From contig CAZKCO010000022.1 in the NCBI GenBank assembly GCA_964551335.1, positions 1 to 64,000 of the forward strand: DNA of 64,000 nt. Direction: 5' to 3'. A model generated the notes under the pieces. It did not search any database. It had not been told where the DNA came from and was given only the letters and a program-made list of their open reading frames with translations. Position 1 is the stretch's first letter. Each line of letters opens with the position of its first letter. This DNA is from Tunicatimonas sp964551335 (GTDB lineage: Bacteria > Bacteroidota > Bacteroidia > Cytophagales > Cyclobacteriaceae). This document shows positions 36,488 through 46,011 of the stretch, one piece after another. The translations under genes and the position numbers were made by a program.

Positions 36488-37300
36488 ATGAACTACTACC
36501 GCCGCTTACTGAAGTATATCTTTCTACTTTCGTTAGGCATACTATTCTTCTCGGTGCGATTGTACGGGCAGGAAATTAAGGTAATGACCTTCAATATCTA
36601 CCACGGCGAGCAGTACTACCACCGGGGAACAAGTAATCTGAAGCAGGTGGCGGCAGTGATCAATCAGTACAATCCCGACTTCGTGGCGTTGCAGGAAATA
36701 GATAGCATGACTACCCGGTCGGCCAACCTTCACGGTGGCGTACCGAAAGACTTGGTTCAAGAGTTGGCGGCTATGACGGGTATGTACGGGGTCTTTGCCA
36801 AAGCCATTGATTACAGCAACGGTGGGTACGGCGAGGGTGTGTTATCTCGTTTTCCGGCGCAGGCTACTTCTTACCAACTTCCTATTCCGGAGGGTGGGGA
36901 AGGAAGGGCGCTACTAACCATTACGCCAACGCTTCCCAATGGTCAGCAATTCATCTTTGCCGGCACGCACCTGTGCCACGAATTTGATAAGAACCGGCTG
37001 GCCCAAACGGCGGCTATCTGCAACATTTTGGAAGAAAAAAATCTCCCAGTAGTGATGGGCGGTGATTTTAATTTCACCCCTGATTCAGAGTCGTACGAGC
37101 TCATTTCTCAATCTTTTAAGGATGCAGCAGCGGTTCACGGTAATCCGGAGTATACTATTCCGTATACAGATCCTCGCGCTCGAATAGATTACCTTCTTTT
37201 GTCCAGCGATTATGATTGGGAGGTTAAAGAAGTGGAAGTAATCCGCGACAATGCTTCGGATCATATGCCGGTGTTAGTCGTGCTGGAATTCAAACAATAA
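36488..37300 (+). CDS. Endonuclease/exonuclease/phosphatase family protein
   Basis: Secreted EEP-fold hydrolase, about 270 residues from the chosen start. The frame is open back to 36428, but the start with a signal peptide (MNYYRRLLKYIFLLSLGILF) is at 36488; 36476 is a close alternative. Catalytic motifs are MTFNIYHG (Asn), LQEIDS (Glu), GTHLCHE, GGDFNFTPD and the terminal SDHMPV (Asp-His). Substrate could be nucleic acid, a phosphoester or a sphingolipid-type head group; the saccharide neighbours suggest use in extracellular breakdown, which is inference. Confidence 0.85.
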   Translation: MNYYRRLLKYIFLLSLGILFFSVRLYGQEIKVMTFNIYHGEQYYHRGTSNLKQVAAVINQYNPDFVALQEIDSMTTRSANLHGGVPKDLVQELAAMTGMYGVFAKAIDYSNGGYGEGVLSRFPAQATSYQLPIPEGGEGRALLTITPTLPNGQQFIFAGTHLCHEFDKNRLAQTAAICNILEEKNLPVVMGGDFNFTPDSESYELISQSFKDAAAVHGNPEYTIPYTDPRARIDYLLLSSDYDWEVKEVEVIRDNASDHMPVLVVLEFKQ

Positions 37301-37307
37301 TTTGTTT

Positions 37308-40178
37308 ATGAAAATATTCAGGTATCTACTCATGGTCGGCTGGTTAACCGGGCTGGTTGGTTCCGGATGGGCGCAAGCAGTGCTGAAGCCCGAACCCGCC
37401 TGGCCGGCTAAGCCCTCTACCGACTGGCTGCTGGACGCTACTCCCTACCCGGCAGATGTGTATCAGGGTAAGCATCCGGATGAGATCGTACTTGCTAACG
37501 GACTGATCCGGCGCAGCTTTCGGTTAGCTCCCAACGCAGCTACCGTGGGGTTTGATAATCTGGTGACGGGAGAGGCAATTCTTCGCGGAGTGAAGCCCGA
37601 AGCGGAACTTACGCTCAACGGGATAACCTACGCCGTGGGCGGATTAAAGGGGCAACCTAACTACGCCTACCTGCGCCCGGAGTGGATTGATCAGATGCAG
37701 GTTGATCCTGCCTCCTTGCAGTTTGTCGATTATCAGATCAGCGAACCTCAGGCACCTTTTGCCTGGAAGCGGGTACGGCACCATAACGAAAATCTACCTT
37801 GGCCACCCAAAGGCGTGCACCTTCGGATGGACTATCGGATGCCGTCGGCTGAAGCAGTACTAGCGTCAGGTAAGTCTCTACCCAGTGACTACGGCCGACA
37901 GCAGTTAGCCGAGAGTAATTTCCAAGTGCTAGAGCCGGTCTGGAAAACATCGGTATCCGATGCCCATCCCCGCAGTTCGTTCGAGAATGAGGGTAAGGTC
38001 GGAGAGATATACACGCCGGAAAACACCTCCGTGTTCGTAGAGCGAAGTCTGCCCGACGGTGCGCATCTGGTAGAAGTGACGATCGATGTCGGAACGGATA
38101 AAAGTACGGACTGGGGACCGGGTATAGCCCTGGTAGGGCCTCAGCCGACTATTAAGTTTTATCTGCGACCCGGAGACCATGATTTTGAGAAAGGTACTGC
38201 GTTGTTTGGGGTCTGGGATGGTGAAAAAGAAAAAACTGCCAGCAGCCGACAATCAAAAGTGGATGTATCTCAACCCTGGACGCTTCGCCTCCGCTGGGAT
38301 GATGAGTGGCTCTATTGCGAAGCAAAACCTGAGAATGGTGCTTGGCAGCTCATAGCAAAGCTACCGGCACCATCCGAGCCCCCCCAGACAGTGCGTGTTG
38401 GTAAGATGAATCCGGCGGGCGAAGCCAGTGACAAAGAGGGAGAAAAAGGCGAACTGGTACGACTGCACGTACTCCATTTTGCCGCCTACAGTGAATACGA
38501 TGAGGGTAGCGTCGAACAGGCCAAAAGTCAGACTGTACAGGATATGCTGGTATCGGTGCACTATGAGTTGTACGACGGTATACCGGTGATGGCAAAGTGG
38601 CTCACGCTGGATAACCGTTCTGCCGATACGGTTACCGTAGATCATTTTACCAGCGAAATTATTGCTGCCGTAGAGCACGGATCGGCGGTAGAAGCCCGGG
38701 AGTATTTACCCGATGTGCCCAACATTCACGTGGAGACTGATTACGCTTTTGCCAGCTTCGATGCCGAAGATGCCAACCACCATGCCGTACACTGGGAGGC
38801 TGACCCGGACTACACTACGCAGGTAAACTACCTTAAGCAAACCCTCTGCCTATTAAGAGTTGAACCGGAACTAGGCCCTGATCAGAGAGTACCACCGGGC
38901 GAGAGCTTTACCACCTTCCGTACCTTTGTATTACCCTTTGATAGCTACGACCGCGAGCGGCAGGGATTAGCCCAACGCCGGATGTATCGGACACTAGCTC
39001 CCTGGACTACTGAGAACCCGCTGATGATGCACGCCCGGTTTGCCGATTGGGAGCGGGTAAAAACCGCCATAGATCAGAGTGCAGAGGTGGGCTTTGAGAT
39101 GGTCATCCTCACCTTCGGCAGCGGCTTTGAAATTGAAAATGACAGCCCCGAATATCTGGCCAAAATGAAAGAGTACGCTGACTATGCCCGAAGTAAAGGA
39201 GTTGAGATCGGCGGCTACTCCCTGCTGGCTTCCCGCAGTATTGGCGATGGACAAGATGTGGTAATGCCCGAGGGACAGCGTCCTACGTTTGGTAACTCCC
39301 CCTGCATTGGCAGCGAGTGGGGAGAGGAATACTTCCGCAAGCTGTATCAGTTTTACGAGCAAACCGGCTTCACGCTGCTGGAACACGATGGCTCTTATCC
39401 CGGCGATGTATGTACCGCAAAGCACCATCCGGGGCATCTTGGCTACGAGGACTCCCGTTGGAAGCAGTACCAAGTTATATCGGAGTTCTATCGGTGGTGC
39501 CGAAGTCAGGGTATTTTTCTGAATGTGCCGGACTATTACTACCTGACCGGGTCGAACAAATGTGGAATGGGCTATCGGGAAGTGAACTGGAGTCTGCCCC
39601 GTGGCCAGCAGTTAATCCATACCCGGCAGAATATTTACGATGGTGCCTGGACCAAGCAATCCAGTATGGGCTGGATGTTTGTGCCCCTTACCGAGTACCA
39701 CGGCGGAGGGACCGAAGCTACCATTGAACCCCTGAACGAGCATCTGGATCATTACCAGAGCATGATTACCAGCAACCTGGGCGGAGGGGTGCAAGCCTGC
39801 TACCGGGGCCCCCGGCTGTTCGATACCGAAGAAACTAAGGTGATGGTGAAGCACTGGGTAGACTGGTACAAAGGGCACCGAGAGGTGCTGGAGGGTGATA
39901 TCATTCATCTGCGTCGGGCGGACGGCCGCGATCTGGACTACTGGCTTAATGTAAATCCCGGAGGAGAAGAAAAGGGGTTGCTATCGGTGTATAACCCACT
40001 GGACAAAGCTGTAAAAAAGGAATTGTACATTCCCTTATACTATACCGGCCTCACCGATCAGGCGAAGATCAGTCGGGAAGGGGAAGCGGCAGCTACGTAT
40101 TCGTTAGACCGGGACTACGGTATTCATCTGGAGGTAGAGGCGCCAGCGCAAGGATACACCTGGTTTGTTATACGTTGA
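37308..40178 (+). CDS. GH36-like alpha-galactosidase family protein
   Basis: 956-residue secreted protein with a signal peptide ending near the AQA of residue 22-24. Residues about 40-190 and 400-480 are beta-sandwich-like, with a LamG-like insertion (about 215-385). The catalytic part from about 555 is a TIM barrel of clan-D type: VILTFGSGFEIE, GVEIGGYSLLASRS, and LLEHDGSYPGD, whose Asp is a good nucleophile candidate. An earlier TTG start at 37302 is open, but the ATG at 37308 is preferred. Its place between EEP and GH109 genes supports a role in glycan degradation. Exact specificity is uncertain. Confidence 0.75.
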   Translation: MKIFRYLLMVGWLTGLVGSGWAQAVLKPEPAWPAKPSTDWLLDATPYPADVYQGKHPDEIVLANGLIRRSFRLAPNAATVGFDNLVTGEAILRGVKPEAELTLNGITYAVGGLKGQPNYAYLRPEWIDQMQVDPASLQFVDYQISEPQAPFAWKRVRHHNENLPWPPKGVHLRMDYRMPSAEAVLASGKSLPSDYGRQQLAESNFQVLEPVWKTSVSDAHPRSSFENEGKVGEIYTPENTSVFVERSLPDGAHLVEVTIDVGTDKSTDWGPGIALVGPQPTIKFYLRPGDHDFEKGTALFGVWDGEKEKTASSRQSKVDVSQPWTLRLRWDDEWLYCEAKPENGAWQLIAKLPAPSEPPQTVRVGKMNPAGEASDKEGEKGELVRLHVLHFAAYSEYDEGSVEQAKSQTVQDMLVSVHYELYDGIPVMAKWLTLDNRSADTVTVDHFTSEIIAAVEHGSAVEAREYLPDVPNIHVETDYAFASFDAEDANHHAVHWEADPDYTTQVNYLKQTLCLLRVEPELGPDQRVPPGESFTTFRTFVLPFDSYDRERQGLAQRRMYRTLAPWTTENPLMMHARFADWERVKTAIDQSAEVGFEMVILTFGSGFEIENDSPEYLAKMKEYADYARSKGVEIGGYSLLASRSIGDGQDVVMPEGQRPTFGNSPCIGSEWGEEYFRKLYQFYEQTGFTLLEHDGSYPGDVCTAKHHPGHLGYEDSRWKQYQVISEFYRWCRSQGIFLNVPDYYYLTGSNKCGMGYREVNWSLPRGQQLIHTRQNIYDGAWTKQSSMGWMFVPLTEYHGGGTEATIEPLNEHLDHYQSMITSNLGGGVQACYRGPRLFDTEETKVMVKHWVDWYKGHREVLEGDIIHLRRADGRDLDYWLNVNPGGEEKGLLSVYNPLDKAVKKELYIPLYYTGLTDQAKISREGEAAATYSLDRDYGIHLEVEAPAQGYTWFVIR

Positions 40179-40299
40179 AGTTGTTTATTGAATCCAGGTG
40201 AAGTACGGACAGCCAACGATTAAGCACACTAGCTAAACTTTACGATTATCCTCAGGAAAATAGTATCTTAGTAAGAATGAAACTCACAATCTGCCTATC

Positions 40300-41685
40300 A
40301 TGAACCAAAAGAGAAGAGACTTTTTAAAGCTTACCGGGTTAGCGAGTGCTGGCCTGATGGGAACCAGTATTGATGTACAAGCGTCGGTTAACCGGCTCAG
40401 TAAACCGCAGTTCAATATGAGTGGCTACGCCGCTCCAGCACTGGAAACGGTAAGAATAGGCTTTATCGGTCTGGGTAACCGGGGGCCGGGTGCCGTTATG
40501 CGGATGAACCAGATTGAAGGGGTAGAGATAAAAGCCTTATGCGATATCCGGCCCGAAAGAGTAGCGGCTATGGAGCAGAAGCTAGGCGAGTCATCGGCCC
40601 AATCGCCCGTTACGTATAGTGGAACCGAAGAAGCCTGGAAAGAAATGTGCGAACGAGACGATATTGATCTGGTATATATCGCTACTCCCTGGGACTGGCA
40701 CGTACCCATGGCCGTGTACGCGATGGAACAGGGAAAGCACGCCGCGGTAGAAGTGCCGGCTGCTGTCACCTTAGAAGAGTGCTGGCAGTTGGTGGAAACC
40801 TCCGAAAAAACCCGGCAGCACTGTATGATGTTGGAGAACTGCTGTTACGACTTCTTTGAGCTGATGACCCTGAATATGGCCCGGCAGGGCTTTTTTGGCG
40901 ATATTGTGCATGCGGAGGGCGCTTATATCCACGATTTGCTGGAAATGAATTTTGACAAAGACAGCTACTATAAGATGTGGCGGCTGGAAGAAAATTTTCG
41001 CAATGGTAATCTGTACCCTACCCACGGCTTAGGTCCGGTTTGCCAGATTATGAATATTAACCGGGGCGACCAGATGGATTACCTGGTTTCGGTTTCCAGC
41101 GACGATTTTCAGATGGCCCCGATGGCCCAGGCTCTGGCTTCGGAAGATGATTTTTATGATCCCTACGCCAATAAGACCTACCGGGGAAATATGAATACTA
41201 CCACGATTCGTACCAAGCGAGGCCGCACCATCATGATTCAGCACGATGTGACTTCCCCCCGGCCCTACTCCCGCATTCACCTGGTGAGCGGCACCAAAGG
41301 AATTGCCCGAAAATGGCCGGCCCCGGAAAGAATTGCGACCGGTCACGAATGGATGTCGGAAGAAGAATATCAGGCAATTAAGGATAAGTATACTCCTGAA
41401 ATCACCCAAAGACTGGGCGAAATGGCCCGGAAGATCGGCGGCCACGGGGGTATGGACTTCCTGATGGACTGGCGATTGATCGACTGTCTGCGGAACGGTT
41501 TACCCCTGGATCAGGATGTGTACGATGCTGCTTTGTGGAGTGCGGTAGCCCCGCTAAGCGAAAAGTCGGTAGCCAACCGTTCCAACTCCGTAGATGTGCC
41601 TGACTTCACCTCTGGTGCCTGGAAAACCAACGAGCCGGTAGATATTTCGTTTCGGGGCGGAGGTACTACTCAGGTGAAGAGTTAA
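40300..41685 (+). CDS. GH109 alpha-N-acetylgalactosaminidase / Gfo-Idh-MocA oxidoreductase
   Basis: 461-residue protein matching GH109, a glycosidase family built on the Gfo/Idh/MocA fold that uses NAD+ in its mechanism. A twin-arginine signal (RRDFLKLTGLASAG) precedes the Rossmann GFIGLGNRGPG at about 53-63. Family-specific parts are KHAAVEVPAAVTLEECWQLV, HCMMLENCCYDFFELMTLNM, GHGGMDFLMDWR and DVPDFTSGAW. The Tat signal means it is exported folded with its cofactor. It is the last gene of the saccharide group. Related Gfo/Idh oxidoreductases are the main alternative, but the set of motifs favours GH109. Confidence 0.87.
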   Translation: MNQKRRDFLKLTGLASAGLMGTSIDVQASVNRLSKPQFNMSGYAAPALETVRIGFIGLGNRGPGAVMRMNQIEGVEIKALCDIRPERVAAMEQKLGESSAQSPVTYSGTEEAWKEMCERDDIDLVYIATPWDWHVPMAVYAMEQGKHAAVEVPAAVTLEECWQLVETSEKTRQHCMMLENCCYDFFELMTLNMARQGFFGDIVHAEGAYIHDLLEMNFDKDSYYKMWRLEENFRNGNLYPTHGLGPVCQIMNINRGDQMDYLVSVSSDDFQMAPMAQALASEDDFYDPYANKTYRGNMNTTTIRTKRGRTIMIQHDVTSPRPYSRIHLVSGTKGIARKWPAPERIATGHEWMSEEEYQAIKDKYTPEITQRLGEMARKIGGHGGMDFLMDWRLIDCLRNGLPLDQDVYDAALWSAVAPLSEKSVANRSNSVDVPDFTSGAWKTNEPVDISFRGGGTTQVKS

Positions 41686-41719
41686 GGCTTAAGGATACTG
41701 TTCACCAGGTAATTGGTAG

Positions 41720-43561
41720 CTATACCGTGGATGGTTGAGGTAAAAGCCTCTCCATTTGGGGTAGCATGGTTTCGTTTTTCTCGTGGAAATTCTCCATATC
41801 GCAGAGAATACGGTGCAGTAACTGAATAGCGTTGTTGATATAGGGTCCCTTGTTCAGCATGACGCATTCAGCCGGCAGCGAGGTGGTAGCATCGGTGATT
41901 TCCGAACGGGACGGAAACCCTTTCTTGGCGAGGCTTTCTAACACCTGGGTAGCCCACACTACTGGTACGTGGGCGGCATTGCAGAGCGACAGTATCTCGC
42001 TTTGTACGCGTCCCATCGTATCCCAACCGGTTTCCACCGCTAAATCGCCCCGGGCAATCATCACTCCCACGTAGCGAACCCGCATGGCGGTAAGTAGTAT
42101 TTCAGTGAGGTTGTCAAAGGCTTTACGGGTCTCGATTTTCAGAATGATATTTAAGCGGTTAAGGGCCTGATGTTTCTCCAGTTCGGCCAGGAGCGCTTCT
42201 ACATCCTCTTGGCAATTAACAAACGAAAAATTGACTACATCGGCGTGGCGGACTATAAACGCCAGATCTTGTTTATCTTTCTCGGTAAGGCCGCCTATTC
42301 CGATATCGGTAGTAGGAAAATTGATGCCTTTTTCCGCCTTCAGCCGGGTACCGTTTTCCTTGGCCCGGGTAATTCGCACATCAAACCGGGTGGGATGAAC
42401 AGTCTCCACGACGCCTTCAATTTTTCCGTCGTCAAACAAAACGGCTTCGCCCGCTCGTACCGCCCGGAACACTTCCGGCAACTGGCAGGAAATATGGGCG
42501 GGACGGATCAGGTTTCCGGCTTCGTCTTCCACCGCAGGCTCTCCTAACCTGTCTTCCTGGTGGATGGTGATGATATCGTTCACTTTCAGCGAGATAGACC
42601 GTTCTACGGGAGGTAGTTCCCCTACGGTTACCTCTTCCAGGTCGGGTCGAGTTGGACGGAGAACCGTGCCGGTACCGATATACACGGTTTCATCACAGCT
42701 AGCCGCTGCCTGGTTTTCCTGCGTACGGGTGATTCTCAGTTTCCGTTTTTTGTCTCGGGTATCAATCAGAATTAATTCGTCGCCCGGTCGCAACCGTGGC
42801 AACCACTCTTCGCCGACCGGGATTGTGTTAGCTTCGGAGACTTCAGTAAGGTAGGGGACCAGCACTATTTGGGCCGGATTAACTAAATGCCCGGTTTCAT
42901 CCCGGTCGACGGAGAATTTTCTGACTTTGGCTCCGGCCACTATGGCCCCGGTCCGGATTTTTGGCCCGGCTAAGTCCATGGTAATTTTCACCTTGCGGTT
43001 TAGTGCCTCGGCGGCTTTTTTGATATTCAGAATCATCTTCTCCCAGGCTTCAGGGCCGTCGTGGGCACAGTTGATCCGGGCGCAGTTCATCCCGTTCTTT
43101 ACCATATCGTGCACCATTTGATAGTTATTGGCCGCTACGCTAGGCTGAGTTACCATAATCCTTACCCTTCGGCCTTTAGAGCGATATCCTAGCAATTCTT
43201 TGGTATGGTGTCTCAACCGTTTTTTTCCTTCCTTGATGGAGCGTTTAGGTTTTTTAATGGATGAAGATTGCTCGTTCAGTAAGCAGTTCAGGATATACTG
43301 GGTGGTTAGCAAACTGGCCATGACGTGCCCTTCTGAATTCGCCAGGCGGGACATACCCAGGTTTCTGAGCTTCTTTTGCAGGCTTCTCAGATCATGTTTT
43401 CGCAGCGAGGTATAGTACAGCAGATTCTCGGCACTTCGTTGGTAGGTGGGACAAACGCTTTCTATTAGTGTCCGTTGTTGATCAGCATCCTGCTTGGCCG
43501 CTTTCCGAATTCGATCAATTTCCTGAATAAGTTGGCGGATCTTATTAGGTTTCAGTTTCAT
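41720..43561 (-). CDS. Pyruvate kinase-like protein with N-terminal extension
   Basis: 613 residues. About 130 N-terminal residues form a charged helical extension not found in standard pyruvate kinase. The barrel begins with RIMVTQPSVAANNYQMVHDMV (described only in part: IMVTQPS) and continues with KITMDLAGPKIRTG, a B-domain-like insertion, KINFPTTD, IILKIETRKAFDNL and MIARGDLAVETGW, which carries the metal-binding Glu and Asp. ATQVLESLAKKGFPSRSEITD is typical. The regulatory C-terminal domain (about 120 residues) is missing. It could be a true but unregulated pyruvate kinase or a related phosphotransferase. It ends about 30 bases from the convergent GH109 gene. Confidence 0.8.
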   Translation of the reverse strand: MKLKPNKIRQLIQEIDRIRKAAKQDADQQRTLIESVCPTYQRSAENLLYYTSLRKHDLRSLQKKLRNLGMSRLANSEGHVMASLLTTQYILNCLLNEQSSSIKKPKRSIKEGKKRLRHHTKELLGYRSKGRRVRIMVTQPSVAANNYQMVHDMVKNGMNCARINCAHDGPEAWEKMILNIKKAAEALNRKVKITMDLAGPKIRTGAIVAGAKVRKFSVDRDETGHLVNPAQIVLVPYLTEVSEANTIPVGEEWLPRLRPGDELILIDTRDKKRKLRITRTQENQAAASCDETVYIGTGTVLRPTRPDLEEVTVGELPPVERSISLKVNDIITIHQEDRLGEPAVEDEAGNLIRPAHISCQLPEVFRAVRAGEAVLFDDGKIEGVVETVHPTRFDVRITRAKENGTRLKAEKGINFPTTDIGIGGLTEKDKQDLAFIVRHADVVNFSFVNCQEDVEALLAELEKHQALNRLNIILKIETRKAFDNLTEILLTAMRVRYVGVMIARGDLAVETGWDTMGRVQSEILSLCNAAHVPVVWATQVLESLAKKGFPSRSEITDATTSLPAECVMLNKGPYINNAIQLLHRILCDMENFHEKNETMLPQMERLLPQPSTV

Positions 43562-43716
43562 GGCTTGGGTGGGTAGTTCGGCTATTTAGAAACAAGATAC
43601 TCCAATGCGCCTACCCAGACAATTAGCCAATAAAAAAGAGAGAAGTTAGGGTGGTTATTGAAGTATTCGCTCAATTTAAGAAATGGTTGAACAGATAATT
43701 CAGTAGTATTAGGAAG

Positions 43717-43962
43717 ATGAAAGGCTGGTCGCTAAAAAATATTCATCCGAAACTGGAAACCATTTTATGGATTACGTTTGCGTGGCCCCTGATTTCCATT
43801 ATGCAATTTCTCATTGCCTACGCTACATTTATTGAATTGGATTACGACTTTGGTGATTTTGACGAATCTGTTCCCTTGAAGACCAACTCTAGATCCTCTT
43901 CGCCAAGATTTTCCGCTTGCCCGATTATCCCAGCGCCTTCAAAAATGGTTAACGTACGATGA
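43717..43962 (+). pseudogene. Possible remnant of a histidine-kinase-type membrane protein
   Basis: 81-codon frame beginning with MKGWSLKNIHPKLETILWIT and a hydrophobic stretch (about 17-38) that resembles the first segment of Bacteroidota LytS-type sensor kinases. After residue 50 the composition becomes Ser/Pro-rich and unlike a protein of that kind, which suggests a frameshift or truncation. No downstream kinase domain is present. Weak evidence. Confidence 0.3.
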
Positions 43963-44332
43963 AGATTATAAAAGACACGGTTTTTAGGTTGCCGAGAAAT
44001 CAATAATTGGGCAACATAGATTGCTGCCCGTATGGTAATCTACTGAGTTTCGGATTCCATAGTATCAAAGCAAGAGTTTGAAGATAGCACCAAGCGATAA
44101 ATCGGCTTTGAATCGTGACATTATTTTTGAGTGCGGCGGCAGTCTATTTTGAAATTACCTTATTCAGGGTCAAAAATTGGGGATTAATATTCAGAAAGTG
44201 GCTGCCAGCAAAAAATGCAGATTGCTCAAAACAGGCCGGCCAGTCTTATTTCGCTAGGGCACTGGTTTCTATTGTCTCTTTAGGGAACTCAAGTCAATAT
44301 ATCGTTTATCCTTCTCTGTAAACAAGCTGATC

Positions 44333-44476
44333 TTAATACAATAGTATATACATAATCGTCAATACACTGAATAAACCAATCAGTGCCCAATACATCCGGC
44401 AGGCGCGGTGAGATGGCTTGCTGAAGAAAAGGTTGTGAAATCCGTATTTAGCGCGGTGCTCGTAGGGGGTTTCCAT
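44333..44476 (-). CDS. Small single-pass membrane protein, 47 residues
   Basis: A frame below the usual length cut-off. The N-terminal half is hydrophilic (METPYEHRAKYGFHNLFFSK) and the C-terminal 20 residues are hydrophobic (YWALIGLFSVLTIMYILLY), ending at a TAA. The amino-acid pattern, a soluble head then a membrane helix, is what one expects of a real small membrane protein, not a random frame. No family known. Confidence 0.45.
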   Translation of the reverse strand: METPYEHRAKYGFHNLFFSKPSHRACRMYWALIGLFSVLTIMYILLY

Positions 44477-44618
44477 AGCAACTAAAAGTTAAAGGTTCTT
44501 GGTAATGTTAAAAAATTGTTAACTTAATGTTAAGAAATTGTTAAGTTATTAACGAGCGGGCATCAAGATTCGTTCATCTATTCTACCAATCCAATAGTAT
44601 AAACGACGAACCTAAAAA

Positions 44619-44795
44619 ATGACTATATACTATGTAAGGATTAAGCTTCGGGGTAATCAAACGGAAGCATTGACCAGGCGACTTATTGAATGGGCAGCAG
44701 AGTTAGTTAAGAAGCGATTTTCCACCGCCGCTTGGACTAAAATGTTTATAGTATATTCGTGGCGTTTCAGGTCACATGATAGTCAGCAGAGATGA
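44619..44795 (+). CDS. Small ORF coupled to the DUF3124 gene
   Basis: 58 codons of basic, helix-friendly sequence (MTIYYVRIKLRG, then TRRLIEWAAELVKKRF). Its TGA overlaps the ATG of the DUF3124 gene by four bases (ATGA), the arrangement of a coupled pair. No family known and no signal peptide. It may be a leader ORF only. Confidence 0.35.
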   Translation: MTIYYVRIKLRGNQTEALTRRLIEWAAELVKKRFSTAAWTKMFIVYSWRFRSHDSQQR

Positions 44796-45298
44796 AAATA
44801 TTACTAGTACTTACGATTGCTCTGACGATAAGCGCTTGCAATCGCTCCGAAGAAATTAGCTCCATTGACCCGATCAATTGGGGAAAAAAGGCGATTAACT
44901 ACTCCCTTCCGGATTCGCTGGAAACCGGTGAGACTTATCTATCGGTGTACTCGCAAATTTACAGCATCACCGAGCATCGTACCCACGACTTGACAGTGAC
45001 GGTCAGTATGCGTAATATCCATCGCAACGATACAGTTTATTTGCTAAAAGCCGAATACTTCGATACACATGGGATGTTAGTACGAACCTATTTTGACCAA
45101 CCTATCTTTTTAGCCCCTTTAGAAACGGTGGAGATCGTCATTGACGGGATAGATCAGGCTGGGGGCACCGGAGGAAACTTTCTGTTCGACTGGAAAATTA
45201 AACCGGGTTCGCCCGAACCGTTTTTTGAAGCTATTATGATCTCTACGATGGGACAGCAGGGTTTGTCCTTCTCTACGCAAGGAAGAAAGGTGGAGTAA
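44792..45298 (+). CDS. DUF3124 lipoprotein
   Basis: 168 residues with a lipobox ending at Cys16 (ISAC). The mature part matches DUF3124, a domain of unknown function: YLSVYSQIYSITEHRTHDLTVTVSMRN (partly given: YLSVYSQIY), DTVYLLKAEYFDTHG, then LAPLETVEIVIDG and GGTGGNFLFDWKI. Likely periplasmic. It ends just before a bidirectional terminator. Confidence 0.88.
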   Translation: MKILLVLTIALTISACNRSEEISSIDPINWGKKAINYSLPDSLETGETYLSVYSQIYSITEHRTHDLTVTVSMRNIHRNDTVYLLKAEYFDTHGMLVRTYFDQPIFLAPLETVEIVIDGIDQAGGTGGNFLFDWKIKPGSPEPFFEAIMISTMGQQGLSFSTQGRKVE

Positions 45299-45306
45299 AT
45301 TCAAAG

Positions 45307-45337
45307 AAAAAGCCGGTACCAGCGAGTCCGGCTTTTT
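45307..45337. terminator. Bidirectional intrinsic terminator
   Basis: AAAAGCCGG and CCGGCTTTTT pair around an 11-base loop between two convergent genes, with A-rich and T-rich flanks so that it can work on both strands. It separates the DUF3124 gene from the PepSY-like gene. Confidence 0.8.
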
Positions 45338-45369
45338 GCTTCCACTTATGAAAAGAAATACCCAGTTTC

Positions 45370-45816
45370 CTAGTTCCAGTAGCTAACATCGTCCCGTAGT
45401 TGACCGTCGGCCGAGTATACTTTCTCTTCATCACGCAAGAACTTTTCCAACTCCACCTGATAGTATGTCTCGCCATCTCTGGTCAGCTTTTCAACATCGT
45501 CTACTTTAAAGTCCGGGTAGTCTTGCTGGATGGCTGTTGCTACTTCGGCAGGCAGTTCGGTTTCTTCAATTTCCTGTTTCTGACTAATCATCTGGCCGGA
45601 AGCATCAAACAGTACGTGGTAATCCGTATCATTCTTGTCAAATTCAGCCTCATACTGGTTGTCTTTCATTTCCCATTCTACATCCGTAGCATCAGCAAAC
45701 TCCGCAGTGAAGGCGTCTTGTACTGCCGCAGGCACTTCGGAAGCATCAACATCTTTCTGCGCGAAAGAAGCGAGTGAATAAACCGAAAACACCATGGTTA
45801 ATGCAAAAAATTTCAT
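45370..45816 (-). CDS. PepSY-like secreted protein
   Basis: 148 residues with a signal peptide ending about residue 19 (SFAQ). The mature part has two PepSY-like repeats: VPAAVQDAFTAEFADATDVEW with DTDYHVLFDASGQ, and LPAEVATAIQQDYPDFKVDDV with YYQVELEKFL. Proteins of this kind bind or inhibit extracytoplasmic proteins, but the partner is unknown. It is a lone gene between the terminator and the antiporter promoter. Confidence 0.85.
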   Translation of the reverse strand: MKFFALTMVFSVYSLASFAQKDVDASEVPAAVQDAFTAEFADATDVEWEMKDNQYEAEFDKNDTDYHVLFDASGQMISQKQEIEETELPAEVATAIQQDYPDFKVDDVEKLTRDGETYYQVELEKFLRDEEKVYSADGQLRDDVSYWN

Positions 45817-46011
45817 ATTTAAAAAAATTTAAGGTTAAACAATACCTTATCCCTAAAGATAAGGTTAGAGTAAACCCTACGGAAAGTAATTTAAAATGTT
45901 TACCGTATCTGTGAGAACCCCCTGCTTTCCAAATTCGTGCTTTTAAAGCAAATGGTAAATGCTGAAAAATCTACTAATTATGTATACTTTTCCTTCTAAT
46001 GTAATCGCTGT

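Larger units (their letters stand above)
43562..44618. other. Poorly coding interval with possible gene remnants
   Basis: A kilobase with little coding signal apart from the 81-residue fragment and the 47-residue membrane protein listed separately. The plus-strand frame 44115-44321 is open for 68 codons but has no recognisable features, and I do not call it a gene. Confidence 0.4.

Noticed and set aside
44115..44321. 68-codon plus-strand ORF
   Set aside because: No domain, no signal, no coupling and odd composition; probably a chance frame.
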